A stretch of 64,000 nt of DNA from CADEFX01 sp046154585 (GTDB lineage: Bacteria > Pseudomonadota > Alphaproteobacteria > Rhizobiales > Hyphomicrobiaceae): contig JBJXDX010000169.1 in NCBI GenBank assembly GCA_046154585.1, positions 28,588 to 92,587 of the forward strand. The letters are read 5' to 3'. The notes beneath the pieces were generated by a model that worked only from the letters and a program-made list of their open reading frames with translations, ran no database searches and was not told where the DNA came from. Within the stretch, counting starts at the first letter, position 1, and each line of letters begins with the position of its first letter. Shown piece by piece: positions 25,666 through 34,261 of the stretch. Both the position numbers and the translations under genes were made by a program.

Positions 25666-25780
25666 CATCATTTTGGCCGTTCACGGACGGATCACCGTGA
25701 TCTGACGAGATGTCATTTCCGCGTTGGCCGCATCTGTGAGACGGTGCTGCGTCGAAACGAAAGCACCACGGTCTGTCGCC

Positions 25781-26272
25781 ATGGCTCGCATGATCCTCAC
25801 CTTCCTGGCCGGTGCCATCGCCGGCACGGCCTTCGGCATTGCCGTAGGCTTCTTCGCCTTCCCCTATGTCTTCCCGCCACCGCCTGCTGCCGAGCAACTG
25901 ACCGAAGTGGATCGCCGTGACGCCGTTGTTGCCGAGGGCACATTCATCCACGCCAACCCCTCCGACCCGATCCACTACGGCCAGGGCACCGCCACGGTGC
26001 GCAGCGGCAGCGTGTTCCTGGGTGAGGATTTCGAGGTCGGCCCCGGCCCCAAGTTTCACGTCTATCTGGTACCGAAGGCCACGATCCGCACATCTTCCGA
26101 TCTCAAGGGCGAGATGTTCGTCGACCTCGGCCGCCTGCGCTCGTTCAAAGGCAGCCAACGCTACGCCATTCCCGCCGGCGTCGATCTCTCCAAGTACAAG
26201 AGCGTCATCATCTGGTGCGAGCAGTTCTCCGTGCTGATCTCTCCCGCAGACCTCAGATTCCGCTCCTCCTGA
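25781..26272 (+). CDS. DM13-domain-like exported protein
   Basis: A 163-residue protein. It has an N-terminal membrane anchor/signal (MILTFLAGAIAGTAFGIAVGFFAFPYVFPPPP) followed by a ~110-residue beta-rich domain. The run HYGQGTATVRSGSVFLGEDFEVGPGPKFHVYLVP and the terminal KYKSVIIWCEQFSVLISPADL match DM13 domains, proposed to be redox-active through the single conserved cysteine (here in IIWCEQF). Start ATG 25781. It is probably periplasmic and anchored. Partner unknown. Confidence 0.75.
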   Translation: MARMILTFLAGAIAGTAFGIAVGFFAFPYVFPPPPAAEQLTEVDRRDAVVAEGTFIHANPSDPIHYGQGTATVRSGSVFLGEDFEVGPGPKFHVYLVPKATIRTSSDLKGEMFVDLGRLRSFKGSQRYAIPAGVDLSKYKSVIIWCEQFSVLISPADLRFRSS

Positions 26273-26359
26273 TCCCGCTTGCATGCGCTGCTATTTCGGC
26301 TGGTCCCGGGCGCGTTTCGCATGCCATAACGGCGGCCGCGCTTCGGATATCAAATTGCT

Positions 26360-26848
26360 ATGACGACCGCCTTCACCGCCCCGCATCTGTCGCCCGCCAT
26401 GAGCATCGAGGAGGCGTGGGTGGACTACAACGGCCACCTCAATCAGGCCTACTACAACGTCCTGTTCGATCGCGGCATCGACGAGGCGCTGATGCTTGCC
26501 GGCCTCGGCCCCGACTACATCAAGGACCAGAGCGCTTCATACATGACGGTCGAAACGCACGTCTGCTTCGTGCGCGAGCTGTTCCAGACCGACACGGTCC
26601 GCGTCGCATCGCGCGTGCTCGACGTCGACGACAAGCGCCTGCATCTCTATTGCGAGATGCTGCACGCGACCGAAGGCTGGCTGTCGTGCACCTCGGAGTG
26701 GATGTTCCTGCACATCGACATGAACGCGCGGCGCACCGCGCCCTGGCCGGCGAACATGCGGGCCTCGCTTGAAGCCATGAAGGCCGCCGCCGCAGCGCTG
26801 CCACGACCCGAGCGGGCCGGCCGCAGCATCGGCATCAAGCGCAAGTGA
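26360..26848 (+). CDS. hot-dog-fold thioesterase
   Basis: A 162-residue acyl-CoA thioesterase of the 4-hydroxybenzoyl-CoA thioesterase type. The motif VDYNGHLNQAYYNVLFDRGID contains the catalytic Asp and the N-GH-N-x-x-Y residues, and strand VETHVCFVRELFQTDTVRV follows. Arrangement and length are near those of carnitine-catabolism thioesterases (dehydrocarnitine-associated), but no carnitine genes are nearby. Start ATG 26360. Convergent with the next gene, 4 bases apart. Confidence 0.82.
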   Translation: MTTAFTAPHLSPAMSIEEAWVDYNGHLNQAYYNVLFDRGIDEALMLAGLGPDYIKDQSASYMTVETHVCFVRELFQTDTVRVASRVLDVDDKRLHLYCEMLHATEGWLSCTSEWMFLHIDMNARRTAPWPANMRASLEAMKAAAAALPRPERAGRSIGIKRK

Positions 26849-26852
26849 GCAA

Positions 26853-27590
26853 TCAATATGTGTAGCTGAGCTTGCCCTTGACCGCCGTATCGGCGGTGGC
26901 ATCGGTCAGGCCGAAGAACACACCCAGCTCAAGACCCAGCGTGCGGTTCTCCGCCACCTCAGTCTCGAACCCGATCAGCGGCCCGATCTTGTGCTCCTGC
27001 GCTTCGAACGCCGGCGTATGGCCGCCGATATCGGCGATGTGTCCGAACCCCGCGAGTGACAGAACGACTCCCTTCTTGATCTCCATATTCGCCTGCCAGC
27101 CGTAGGCAAAGGCCATACCGCGCTCATGGTTCTGCCCGAACGTCTTCTCCAGGAACGGATTGAGCGTCAGCGACAGGCCCGCGTGCGCGAATTTGATGAT
27201 CGGCCCGAAGGTCGCGACGTTGGTCGTGTCGTGATAGACTGCGGCGCCAATCCCCGTGAACCAACCGAGGCCAATGCCGGCCTTCTTGACATCCACGAAT
27301 TCGAAAACGGTCTCTGCAAAGACGGTCGTGAGCTCCCAGCCGCGATCGTCGAGACGATCGCCGGCAATCCCGCCCTTGAGCTGCCAGTAGTCCGTCATTC
27401 CATAAGCGTAAGCGAGCGATTGCAGATTGCGCGTGTTGCCGCTTGATCCGCCCGGGAAGCCCTGCAGCCCGACATGCATCGTCTCGAGCATCCGCTGGCC
27501 CTTGTCGATCTCTCGATCAACGATGTCGTAGGCTCCAGCCGGCATTCCCAGCGCAGCCCACACTCCTGCCGCCAAACCCCACCTGCGCAT
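26853..27590 (-). CDS. exported hypothetical protein, probable outer-membrane barrel
   Basis: A 245-residue protein with a short signal peptide (RWGLAAGVWAALGMPAGA). The mature part consists of alternating hydrophobic/aromatic strands (for example YWQLKGGIAGDRLDD, GIGLGWFTGIGAAVYHD, GLELGVFFGLTDATA) and ends with a terminal aromatic KLSYTY, typical of outer-membrane beta-barrels. Start at ATG 27590 after a GGGGGG stretch. No family recognised; the barrel call is by pattern only. Confidence 0.6.
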   Translation of the reverse strand: MRRWGLAAGVWAALGMPAGAYDIVDREIDKGQRMLETMHVGLQGFPGGSSGNTRNLQSLAYAYGMTDYWQLKGGIAGDRLDDRGWELTTVFAETVFEFVDVKKAGIGLGWFTGIGAAVYHDTTNVATFGPIIKFAHAGLSLTLNPFLEKTFGQNHERGMAFAYGWQANMEIKKGVVLSLAGFGHIADIGGHTPAFEAQEHKIGPLIGFETEVAENRTLGLELGVFFGLTDATADTAVKGKLSYTY

Positions 27591-27682
27591 TGCGTTGTAC
27601 CCCCCCAAGTCGCTTTGTCCCCTGACCGCAACTGGCCGGCGCACGCTACACACTGATTCTCCTAGTTGCAAACGATTCTTAA

Positions 27683-28636
27683 CTAACCGTCCGTTACCCG
27701 TCGCCGCTCACCCCAGATGTTCAGGAAATTGGCAATCAGCACCAGCGCGCCGCCCAGCAGCACCAGCGGATCGACCGGCTCGGCATAGACGGCTGCCGCC
27801 ACCAGCACGATCAGCGGCAAGCGCAGGAAATCCATCGGCGTCACGATGATGGCGTCAGCGTGCGCCAACGCCCGCGCAATGCCGAAGTGGGCAGTGAGGC
27901 CGCAGATCGCCACGACGAAAATCCAGACCAGCGCCGTGGCATCAGGGATCTGGAAATCCAGCAGGATCAGCACGCTCGCGAGTCCCGTTTGAATGAGCGT
28001 CCAGTAGAAAATCACAGTGAAGGCGGCGTCGTACCGCATCAGCCGCTTGGTGATGATGTAATGCACGGCAAAGCCGATGGCCGCCAGCAGCGCCATGATC
28101 GTTCCCGTGCTCAAGGCCGCGCTCCCCGGCCGCACCACGATCAACGCTCCGGCAAATCCGATCAGCACGGCGGCGGTGCGCCATACGGTCAATCTCTCCC
28201 GCAGGATCAGCGGCGCCATCAGCGCCGTCCACAGCGGCGCGGTGAACTCGATTGCGAACAGCTGCGCCAGCGGGATCAGCGGCAAGGCATGCAGCCAGCT
28301 GAACTGCGCACCGAAGTGGACCACGCTGCGGAGGCCGTGCATGCCGATCTGCGGCGTGCGGAATTGGGAAAGCCCCCGGCCTGTCAACGGAATCACGAGC
28401 AGCACAATCGCAAACGCCATCCAGCTGCGATAGAACATGATGGTCAGCGTCGAGGCGCCATGCGCTGCCTCGCGGCCGGCGACCGCGATCAGCGTGAACG
28501 ACGCCAGCGCGACGCTCATCCACGCCGCCGCCCTCAGCACGCGCGACGCGGGAGCGACCTGCGCCGGCTGTTGCGCCGGTCTTGCTTCTTCTGCGTTCAA
28601 GTCGGACGTTCCTCCGAATGGCGATCGCACCACCAT
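27683..28636 (-). CDS. DMT/EamA-family transporter
   Basis: A 317-residue protein with about ten membrane helices in two EamA repeats after a ~35-residue hydrophilic N-terminal tail. Helices include AAAWMSVALASFTLIAVAG and TGTIMALLAAIGFAVHYIITK. It resembles RhaT/S-adenosylmethionine-uptake-type DMT proteins of alphaproteobacteria. ATG 28636, divergent from the DsrE-like gene with 134 bases between them. Substrate unknown. Confidence 0.82.
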   Translation of the reverse strand: MVVRSPFGGTSDLNAEEARPAQQPAQVAPASRVLRAAAWMSVALASFTLIAVAGREAAHGASTLTIMFYRSWMAFAIVLLVIPLTGRGLSQFRTPQIGMHGLRSVVHFGAQFSWLHALPLIPLAQLFAIEFTAPLWTALMAPLILRERLTVWRTAAVLIGFAGALIVVRPGSAALSTGTIMALLAAIGFAVHYIITKRLMRYDAAFTVIFYWTLIQTGLASVLILLDFQIPDATALVWIFVVAICGLTAHFGIARALAHADAIIVTPMDFLRLPLIVLVAAAVYAEPVDPLVLLGGALVLIANFLNIWGERRRVTDG

Positions 28637-28770
28637 TCATGTGTCTGATTGTTTGATTTTTAACGAAGTTCGACGCGCTTTAGCACGAAACCGCACAGTA
28701 CCTGCTTCTATGGCCGCAACGAAACGGCAAAGGGGGAACGTACACGGCATCACACCGAGGGAGCAACGCG

Positions 28771-29151
28771 ATGACAAGGAAGCTCATTGTCGTCATGGCG
28801 ACCACCGATCCTCGTAAGGGAGACGAGCTGGGCGTACCGATCTTTCAAGCGTCTGCGGCGGCTGCCATGGGTTATGATGCCGTCGTCATCTGCACTGCCA
28901 CCGCTAGCAAGTTCATGAAAAAAGGTGTTGCGGAGCGCGTCTTCGTGAAGCCCGGCGGCACCACGACGCTTTACCACTTCGTCAAGGACGCCCATCTCGC
29001 CGGCGTCCGCTTCTACTGCTGCTCGCCCAATGCCGATGTCTACGACACCCATCCCGAGGATCTGATCGCGGAGTGCTCGGGCGTGATAGGCCGCACGCAG
29101 CTCATCGAGGAGATCATGGACAACGACGACGTGAAGGTGTTGAGCTACTGA
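28771..29151 (+). CDS. DsrE/DsrF-family protein
   Basis: A 126-residue single-domain protein of the DsrE/DsrF/TusD fold. It starts KLIVVMATTDPRKGDE, has a central nucleotide-binding-like alpha/beta core and FYCCSPNADVYDTH, where the CC pair corresponds to the reactive sulfur-carrier position in some members. GGGAG precedes ATG 28771. It heads a plus-strand run with the NTF2-like, HMGS-like and thiolase genes. A sulfur-relay or redox role is possible but not shown. Confidence 0.7.
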   Translation: MTRKLIVVMATTDPRKGDELGVPIFQASAAAAMGYDAVVICTATASKFMKKGVAERVFVKPGGTTTLYHFVKDAHLAGVRFYCCSPNADVYDTHPEDLIAECSGVIGRTQLIEEIMDNDDVKVLSY

Positions 29152-29176
29152 CTTCGGGCGCAACCGAGTCAACGCC

Positions 29177-29614
29177 ATGCCTCATCCGACATCACTCGAT
29201 ATCGAGCCGCTACGCGAGTGGTTCCGAACCTGGGAAGGGTATGTCCGCGCCGTCGACTTCGATTCGGCGCGCCGGCTCTTCGATCCCAACGTCGCCTCAT
29301 TCGGCACCCACGCCGAGATCGTGTTCGGCATCGATCAGCTCGTCGCCCAGCAGTGGAGCGCCGTCTGGCCCACCATCTCCGACTTCCGCTTTCTGGTCGA
29401 TCGCCTGCACGGCGAGATCAATGGTCCCTACGCCTGGGCCGCCGTTCCATGGGCCTCCACCGGCTACCACCAGGACGGCACAGCCTTCGACCGACCCGGC
29501 CGCGCCACCGTCACCCTGCGGCACGACGGCACGCGCTGGCTCGGCCTGCACACCCACTTCTCCCTCAAGCCCGGCCTCCCGCCGCGCACCTACGGCAAAC
29601 CAGCCGCGCGTTGA
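29177..29614 (+). CDS. NTF2/SnoaL-like protein
   Basis: A 145-residue protein of the NTF2-like cone fold (SnoaL/DUF4440 type). It shows LREWFRTWEGYVRAVDFDSARRLFDPNVASFGTHA at the start and the terminal beta-sheet TVTLRHDGTRWLGLHTHFSLKPG. These domains bind small hydrophobic ligands and may be enzymes or binding proteins. It lies 25 bases after the DsrE-like gene and 56 bases before the HMG-CoA-synthase-like gene. Confidence 0.75.
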   Translation: MPHPTSLDIEPLREWFRTWEGYVRAVDFDSARRLFDPNVASFGTHAEIVFGIDQLVAQQWSAVWPTISDFRFLVDRLHGEINGPYAWAAVPWASTGYHQDGTAFDRPGRATVTLRHDGTRWLGLHTHFSLKPGLPPRTYGKPAAR

Positions 29615-29670
29615 CGCTGTCGGGTACCGCGTGGCAAGTTCCGCGCAACCAAGAAATGCCGGGAGGCGTC

Positions 29671-31107
29671 ATGGCCGGAATCCTTTCTTTTGGCGCCTAC
29701 ATTCCGCGCCTGCGCCTGCAGCGCCAGGCGGCCGTGGCCGCCAACAGCTGGTTCAACCCGGCACTGAAGGCCCAGGCCAAGGGCGAGCGTGCCATCTGCA
29801 ATTGGGACGAGGACGCTGTCACCATGGCCGTTGAGGCCGCACGCGACTGCTTGGCAGGCGTCGATCGCACCACCGTCAAATCACTGCAGTTCGCCTCCAC
29901 CACCTTCCCGTTCCGCGACCGCCTCAACGCCGGCATCGTCGCCGAAGCGCTGAGCATTGCCGGAGGCGTTGCCGCGCTCGATGTCGCCGCTACGCAGCGT
30001 GCCGGCACGTCCGCCCTCATGGCGGCACTCGCGGGCGGTGGGCCCACCTTGGTCGTCGGTGCCGAAAAGCGTCGCACAAAAACGGCAAGCGCCCTCGAAC
30101 TCACCACCGGCGACGGCGCCGCGGCCCTTGTCGTCGGCCCCGGCGAGGCCGTCGCGACGCTGCTCGCCAGCGCCAGCCGCACCGCCGACTTCATCGACCA
30201 CTACCGCTCCGACGATCAGCCCTTCGACTATCAGTGGGAGGAGCGCTGGATCAGGGACGAAGGCTACATGAAGCTGGTGCCACCGGTCGTCGCCGAAGCG
30301 CTTGCGAAAGCCAAGCTCACCGGCGGCGACATCGCGCACTTCTGCATGCCCTGTACTCTGCCGCGCGTCGCTCAATCGATCGCCAAGGCGGCCGGTCTCC
30401 CCGACACGGCCCTGCGCGACAACCTGCACGCCACCTGCGGCGAGGCTGGCGCCGCCCACGCCCTCATCATGCTGGTGCACACGCTGGAGCAGGCCAAGCC
30501 CGGCGACCGCATCATGGTGGTCGGCTTCGGCCAGGGCGCCGACGTGCTCATCTTCCAGGTCATGCCGGACGCGGCGAAGCTTGCGCCGCGTCTCGCCGTC
30601 TCCGGCCATCTGAAACGGCGCAAGGAGGAGACGAGCTATTCCCGCTTTCTCGCCTTCAACAACCTCGTCGAAATCGAGAAAGGCATGCGCGGCGACGTCG
30701 ACAAGCATACCGCCATGTCGTCGGTCTGGCGCAACCGCGGCCTGCTGACGAGCTTTCTCGGCGGACATTGCACCAAGTGCGGCACGCTGCAGATCCCGAA
30801 ATCCAACATCTGCGTCAATCCCAACTGCAACGCCATGCACACGCAGGAGCCGCACCCGTTCGCCGACACGCCCGGCCGCATCAACTCCTACACCGCCGAC
30901 CGATTGACCTTCTCGCCGAGCCCGCCGGCCTGCTACGGCATGGTCCAGTTCGAGGGCGGCGGCCGCATGATGCTCGACTTTACCGATGTCGACGCCGACA
31001 CGCTCGAGGTCGGCCAGCCCATGCGCATGATGTTCCGCATCAAAGACTACGACGCGCAGCGCGGCTTCACCCGCTACTTCTGGAAAGCGGCTCCAGGCAG
31101 CAACTAA
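29671..31107 (+). CDS. HMG-CoA-synthase-like protein fused to Zn-ribbon/OB-fold (DUF35) domain
   Basis: A 478-residue two-part protein. Residues ~1-320 are a thiolase-fold ketoacyl/HMG-CoA-synthase-like domain (GAYIPRLRLQRQ at the start, LDVAATQRAGTSALMAALAG around the usual nucleophile strand, VGFGQGADVLIFQV at the end). Residues ~355-478 carry HCTKCGTLQIPKSNICVNPNC, a four-cysteine zinc ribbon, followed by an OB-fold (DUF35). In archaea and in steroid degradation the thiolase-like and DUF35 parts are separate subunits. The canonical active-site Cys is not obvious: the nucleophile-strand position reads TQRAGT, so catalysis may be lost or different. The start at ATG 29671 has GGGAGG upstream. 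Next gene is a thiolase. Confidence 0.78.
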   Translation: MAGILSFGAYIPRLRLQRQAAVAANSWFNPALKAQAKGERAICNWDEDAVTMAVEAARDCLAGVDRTTVKSLQFASTTFPFRDRLNAGIVAEALSIAGGVAALDVAATQRAGTSALMAALAGGGPTLVVGAEKRRTKTASALELTTGDGAAALVVGPGEAVATLLASASRTADFIDHYRSDDQPFDYQWEERWIRDEGYMKLVPPVVAEALAKAKLTGGDIAHFCMPCTLPRVAQSIAKAAGLPDTALRDNLHATCGEAGAAHALIMLVHTLEQAKPGDRIMVVGFGQGADVLIFQVMPDAAKLAPRLAVSGHLKRRKEETSYSRFLAFNNLVEIEKGMRGDVDKHTAMSSVWRNRGLLTSFLGGHCTKCGTLQIPKSNICVNPNCNAMHTQEPHPFADTPGRINSYTADRLTFSPSPPACYGMVQFEGGGRMMLDFTDVDADTLEVGQPMRMMFRIKDYDAQRGFTRYFWKAAPGSN

Positions 31108-31140
31108 CCAGCCAACACGCCTTCACGCAGGGAGAGAGAC

Positions 31141-32346
31141 ATGGCATCCGGCATCAAGGACAAGGTCGCCATCCTCGGCATGGGCTGCTCCAAGTTCGGC
31201 GAGCGGTGGGACAAGGAAGCCGACGACCTGATGGTCGAGGCCTTCGAGGAAGCGCTCGGCGACGCCGGCATCGAGACCAAGCAGATCAACGCCGCCTGGC
31301 TCGCCACCGCCATCGAGGAGCAGCACGTCGGCAAATCGGGCGTGCCGCTCGCCATCGCCCTGCGCCTGCCCTACATCCCCGTCACGCGCGTCGAGAACTA
31401 CTGCGCCAGCGGCACGGAGGCCTTCCGCGGCGCCGTCTATGCCGTCGCCTCGGGTGCGGCCGACATCGCGCTCGCCATGGGGTGCGAAAAGCTCAAGGAC
31501 ACGGGCTACGGTGGCCTGCCGCAGCGCTCGCGCGGCGTGCTGAACTCCATGTCGTGGGCCAACTTCTCCGCACCCGGCGCGTTTGCCCAACTCGCCGCCG
31601 CCTATCGCGCCAAGCACCGCGCGCCGGCCGAGGACGTCAAGCGCGCCATGGCCCACATCTCCGTCAAGAGCCACGACAACGGCGCCAAGAATGCCAAGGC
31701 GCATCTGCGCAACAAGATCAGCATCGACACCGTTCTGCAGGCGCCCGTCGTCGCCGAGCCGCTCGGCCTCTACGACTGCTGCGGCGTCTCGGACGGCGCG
31801 GCCTGCGCCATCGTCACCACACCGGAAATTGCGCGCAGCCTCGGCAAGACCGACCTGATTTCCGTGAAGGCGTTGCAGCTCTCCGTCTCCAACGGCCAGG
31901 AGGCGCAATACAATTCCTGGGACGGCAGCCACTTCGTCACCACGCGCACGGCCTCCAAGCGTGCCTATCAGGAAGCCGGCATCCACGATCCTCGCACCGA
32001 GATCAGCCTGATCGAGGTGCACGACTGCTTCTCCGTCACCGAGCTCGTGACCATGGAGGACCTCTACATTTCCAAGGAAGGCGAAGCCGTGAAGGACGTG
32101 CTCGACGGCTTCTACGATGCAGACGGCGCGCTCCCCTGCCAGATCGACGGCGGCCTCAAATGCTTCGGCCATCCGATCGGCGCCTCGGGCCTGCGCATGA
32201 TCTATGAGATCTATCTGCAGATGCAGGGTCGTGCCGGCCCGCGCCAGCGCCAGGACTCACCCCGCTTCGGCCTCACCCACAACCTCGGCGGCTTCCCGCA
32301 CCAGAACGTCTGCTCGATCTCCATCATCGGCCGCCACGGGGAGTAG
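31141..32346 (+). CDS. SCP-x-type thiolase (acetyl-CoA acetyltransferase family)
   Basis: A 401-residue thiolase-superfamily protein of the SCP-x/archaeal subgroup. NYCASGTEAFRGAVYAVASG holds the nucleophilic cysteine (about residue 89). EVHDCFSVTELVTMEDL, LKCFGHPIGASGLRMIYEI and the C-terminal LTHNLGGFPHQNVCSISII are diagnostic. It starts 33 bases after the HMGS–DUF35 fusion with a GGGAGAGAG RBS. The pair resembles archaeal thiolase/HMGS/DUF35 complexes that channel acetoacetyl-CoA, but in bacteria similar pairs work in acyl-CoA or sterol side-chain breakdown. Which applies is unknown. Confidence 0.83.
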   Translation: MASGIKDKVAILGMGCSKFGERWDKEADDLMVEAFEEALGDAGIETKQINAAWLATAIEEQHVGKSGVPLAIALRLPYIPVTRVENYCASGTEAFRGAVYAVASGAADIALAMGCEKLKDTGYGGLPQRSRGVLNSMSWANFSAPGAFAQLAAAYRAKHRAPAEDVKRAMAHISVKSHDNGAKNAKAHLRNKISIDTVLQAPVVAEPLGLYDCCGVSDGAACAIVTTPEIARSLGKTDLISVKALQLSVSNGQEAQYNSWDGSHFVTTRTASKRAYQEAGIHDPRTEISLIEVHDCFSVTELVTMEDLYISKEGEAVKDVLDGFYDADGALPCQIDGGLKCFGHPIGASGLRMIYEIYLQMQGRAGPRQRQDSPRFGLTHNLGGFPHQNVCSISIIGRHGE

Positions 32347-32590
32347 TGCCGCGCTATTCGGCCGCTGCCGCGCGCTGCACCCTGGAAATCACGCTCTTGT
32401 GAGCAAACTCTCGCCTTGACGCCGCTGCATCCCGGCGGGTGACTTCCTACGTTTTTGAACACGATGACGGCGCATCTTGAGACGGCGTCACATCGCAGCA
32501 TCGAACCCATCCGCTGAGTTTCACGCCCGCGCGTGGCAGCGACAGACGACCGTCCGGAACGTCAAACAATTCGCTCGGTCCAGCGAGGTA

Positions 32591-33271
32591 ATGCACATGC
32601 ACACGCTCTCTTCGCGCGCGCTCTTTTTCCTGATGTCGGCCGGCCTGCTTTTCGCGAGCGGCCCCGCCACCGCACGCGGCTTCGGCGGCGGTCATGCCAT
32701 GTCCGCGCCACACGCGATGACGGTAACGCACACCGTGGTGCGGTCGTTCGCCGAAGGTCGCGGCTTCACGCTTCCGTCTTCCGCAACGGCGCAGCCGGTC
32801 GTGGGACAGGGCTTAGGCAAAGGTACGGGAACAGGACATCACCCCGGCAAACCGCCGCCAGGCGGCAGCACCGGCTCGTCTGCCGCATCCGACAGCGCTG
32901 GAGCCGTGATCGAGCAGTCGACGCCTGCGACCACCTCCTCGGCTCCGCCCGTCACCGCCAACACAACGCGCAACTCCGCCCTGACCGGCGGAACGGATCC
33001 CGCAATCGGTCAATCGAGCCCGCCGGTGCCTGACGTCTTCGCATCCGGCGGCGGAACCGCCGCAGTCGATCACTCCGGCGGAAGTGGCAGCACGCTCGCA
33101 AACTGCATTCAGCTTTGGGACGTCAGCACGCACATGTCCAAGCCGGAATGGCGCGCCACCTGCGTGCGCACCCTGAACGGCATCGATCTACCAGCCGATG
33201 GCGGCATGACCGTACCGACGTCGACACGCGCGCACATTCGCCACACGACAACCCGCACGCAGGCGCAGTAA
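32591..33271 (+). CDS. exported low-complexity hypothetical protein
   Basis: A 226-residue protein with a signal peptide (ALFFLMSAGLLFASGPATA). A Gly/Ser/Thr/Pro-rich linker region (residues ~75-165) follows. The C-terminal part contains NCIQLWDVSTHMSKPEWRATCVRTL, where two cysteines could form a disulphide. ATG 32591; ATG 32597 is equally possible. It precedes a strong bidirectional hairpin shared with rpsP. Family not recognised. Confidence 0.55.
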   Translation: MHMHTLSSRALFFLMSAGLLFASGPATARGFGGGHAMSAPHAMTVTHTVVRSFAEGRGFTLPSSATAQPVVGQGLGKGTGTGHHPGKPPPGGSTGSSAASDSAGAVIEQSTPATTSSAPPVTANTTRNSALTGGTDPAIGQSSPPVPDVFASGGGTAAVDHSGGSGSTLANCIQLWDVSTHMSKPEWRATCVRTLNGIDLPADGGMTVPTSTRAHIRHTTTRTQAQ

Positions 33272-33298
33272 TCCGCGGGCTATCGTCCCGGCAAACGA

Positions 33299-33325
33299 AA
33301 ACGGCGCCTCTCAAAGGCGCCGTTT
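33299..33325. terminator. bidirectional terminator between exported protein gene and rpsP
   Basis: An 11-bp stem AAACGGCGCCT / AGGCGCCGTTT with a 5-base loop. TCTGTTTT follows on the plus strand and TCGTTT on the minus strand. It sits 28 bases after the plus-strand stop and 24 bases after the rpsP stop, so it can serve both convergent transcripts. Confidence 0.8.
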
Positions 33326-33348
33326 CTGTTTTCCGCATACCGGCGGCG

Positions 33349-33726
33349 TCAGCTCGCGGGTTGCTCCTCGGCGCCGGCCTTGGCCTTCTCGGCCGCAGCC
33401 GCTGCCTCCGCCGCTTCACGCTCCTGACGCTTCTTCTTCGGCTTGGCCTTGTCGGGGTTGTTGGACGCCGTGCGTTTCATCAAACCCGCCGCATCGAGGA
33501 ACCGCGCCACGCGGTCCGTCGGCTGCGCACCCACCGACAGCCAGTGCTTGCAACGCTCGAGATTGAGCTTCACGCGCTCGGCGTTGTCCTTCGGCAGTAG
33601 CGGATTGTGCGTGCCGACCTGCTCGATATAGCGGCCGTCGCGCGGTGACGACGACTCGGCCACCACCACGTAGTAGTACGGGCGCTTTTTGGAGCCACCG
33701 CGCGACAAGCGGATCTTCACTGACAT
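33349..33726 (-). CDS. rpsP: 30S ribosomal protein S16
   Basis: A 125-residue S16. Residues 1-85 are the conserved core (MSVKIRLSRGGSKKRPYYYVVVAES ... GTHNPLLPKD ... AQPTDRVARFL). Residues ~88-125 are a Lys/Ala/Glu-rich tail common in alphaproteobacteria. AGGAGA precedes ATG 33726. Unusually, the expected downstream rimM–trmD–rplS genes do not follow; a terminator does. A GNAT gene lies 19 bases upstream, then ffh. Confidence 0.96.
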   Translation of the reverse strand: MSVKIRLSRGGSKKRPYYYVVVAESSSPRDGRYIEQVGTHNPLLPKDNAERVKLNLERCKHWLSVGAQPTDRVARFLDAAGLMKRTASNNPDKAKPKKKRQEREAAEAAAAAEKAKAGAEEQPAS

Positions 33727-33745
33727 GCTTTTCTCCTGATGTTGT

Positions 33746-34258
33746 TTACTGTGTCTTACCCGGGACCGGATGACGAAAGACATCCACCGGTGACCCCTTG
33801 AGTGCGGTTTGTTTCTCGAGCGCGGCGCCCACCCGCGCGGCCACGCGCTTGGAGGCCGAATTGTCGGGATGGATGACGCTGACGGCCGTCGGCCATTGCA
33901 GCTCGTCATAGGCAAACTCTCTGGCGCGCTGCGCCGCTTCCACGGCATAGCCGCGCCGCCGGAACGGCGTGCACACGCTCCACGTCACCTCCGGACCGGG
34001 CCATCCTTCGGGATTCCACAGGCCGCTGTAACCTGCGAACGCGCCGGTGGCCTTGTCCTCGATCACCCAGATACCGTAGCCGCGCAACGCCCAGTGCCCC
34101 GCAATGACCGCCATGCGCCGCCACGCGTCCGCGCGATCGCAGACGCCGCCGAGGTAGCGCGTCGATTCCTCGTCGGCACAAAAATCCGCGAAGGCGTCGA
34201 GGTCTTGATCGCACCACGGGCGCATGCGTAGACGCTCGGTTTCAAGCACGGGATGCAT
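33746..34258 (-). CDS. GNAT-family acetyltransferase (RimJ/RimL-like)
   Basis: A 170-residue acetyltransferase. It starts HPVLETERLRMRPWCDQDLDAF, has the acetyl-CoA-binding region VTWSVCTPFRRRGYAVEAAQRAREFAYDEL and ends with HPDNSASKRVAARVGA, all typical of RimJ/RimL-type enzymes. It is inserted between ffh (3-base gap) and rpsP (19-base gap) on the same strand, so the three are probably one transcript. Target (ribosomal protein N-terminus or small molecule) unknown. Confidence 0.83.
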   Translation of the reverse strand: MHPVLETERLRMRPWCDQDLDAFADFCADEESTRYLGGVCDRADAWRRMAVIAGHWALRGYGIWVIEDKATGAFAGYSGLWNPEGWPGPEVTWSVCTPFRRRGYAVEAAQRAREFAYDELQWPTAVSVIHPDNSASKRVAARVGAALEKQTALKGSPVDVFRHPVPGKTQ

Positions 34259-34261
34259 GAT

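Noticed and set aside
29656..29670. Alternative start of the HMGS-like gene at ATG 29656
   Set aside because: The GGGAGG just upstream of ATG 29671 gives a better start; the earlier ATG lacks an RBS.
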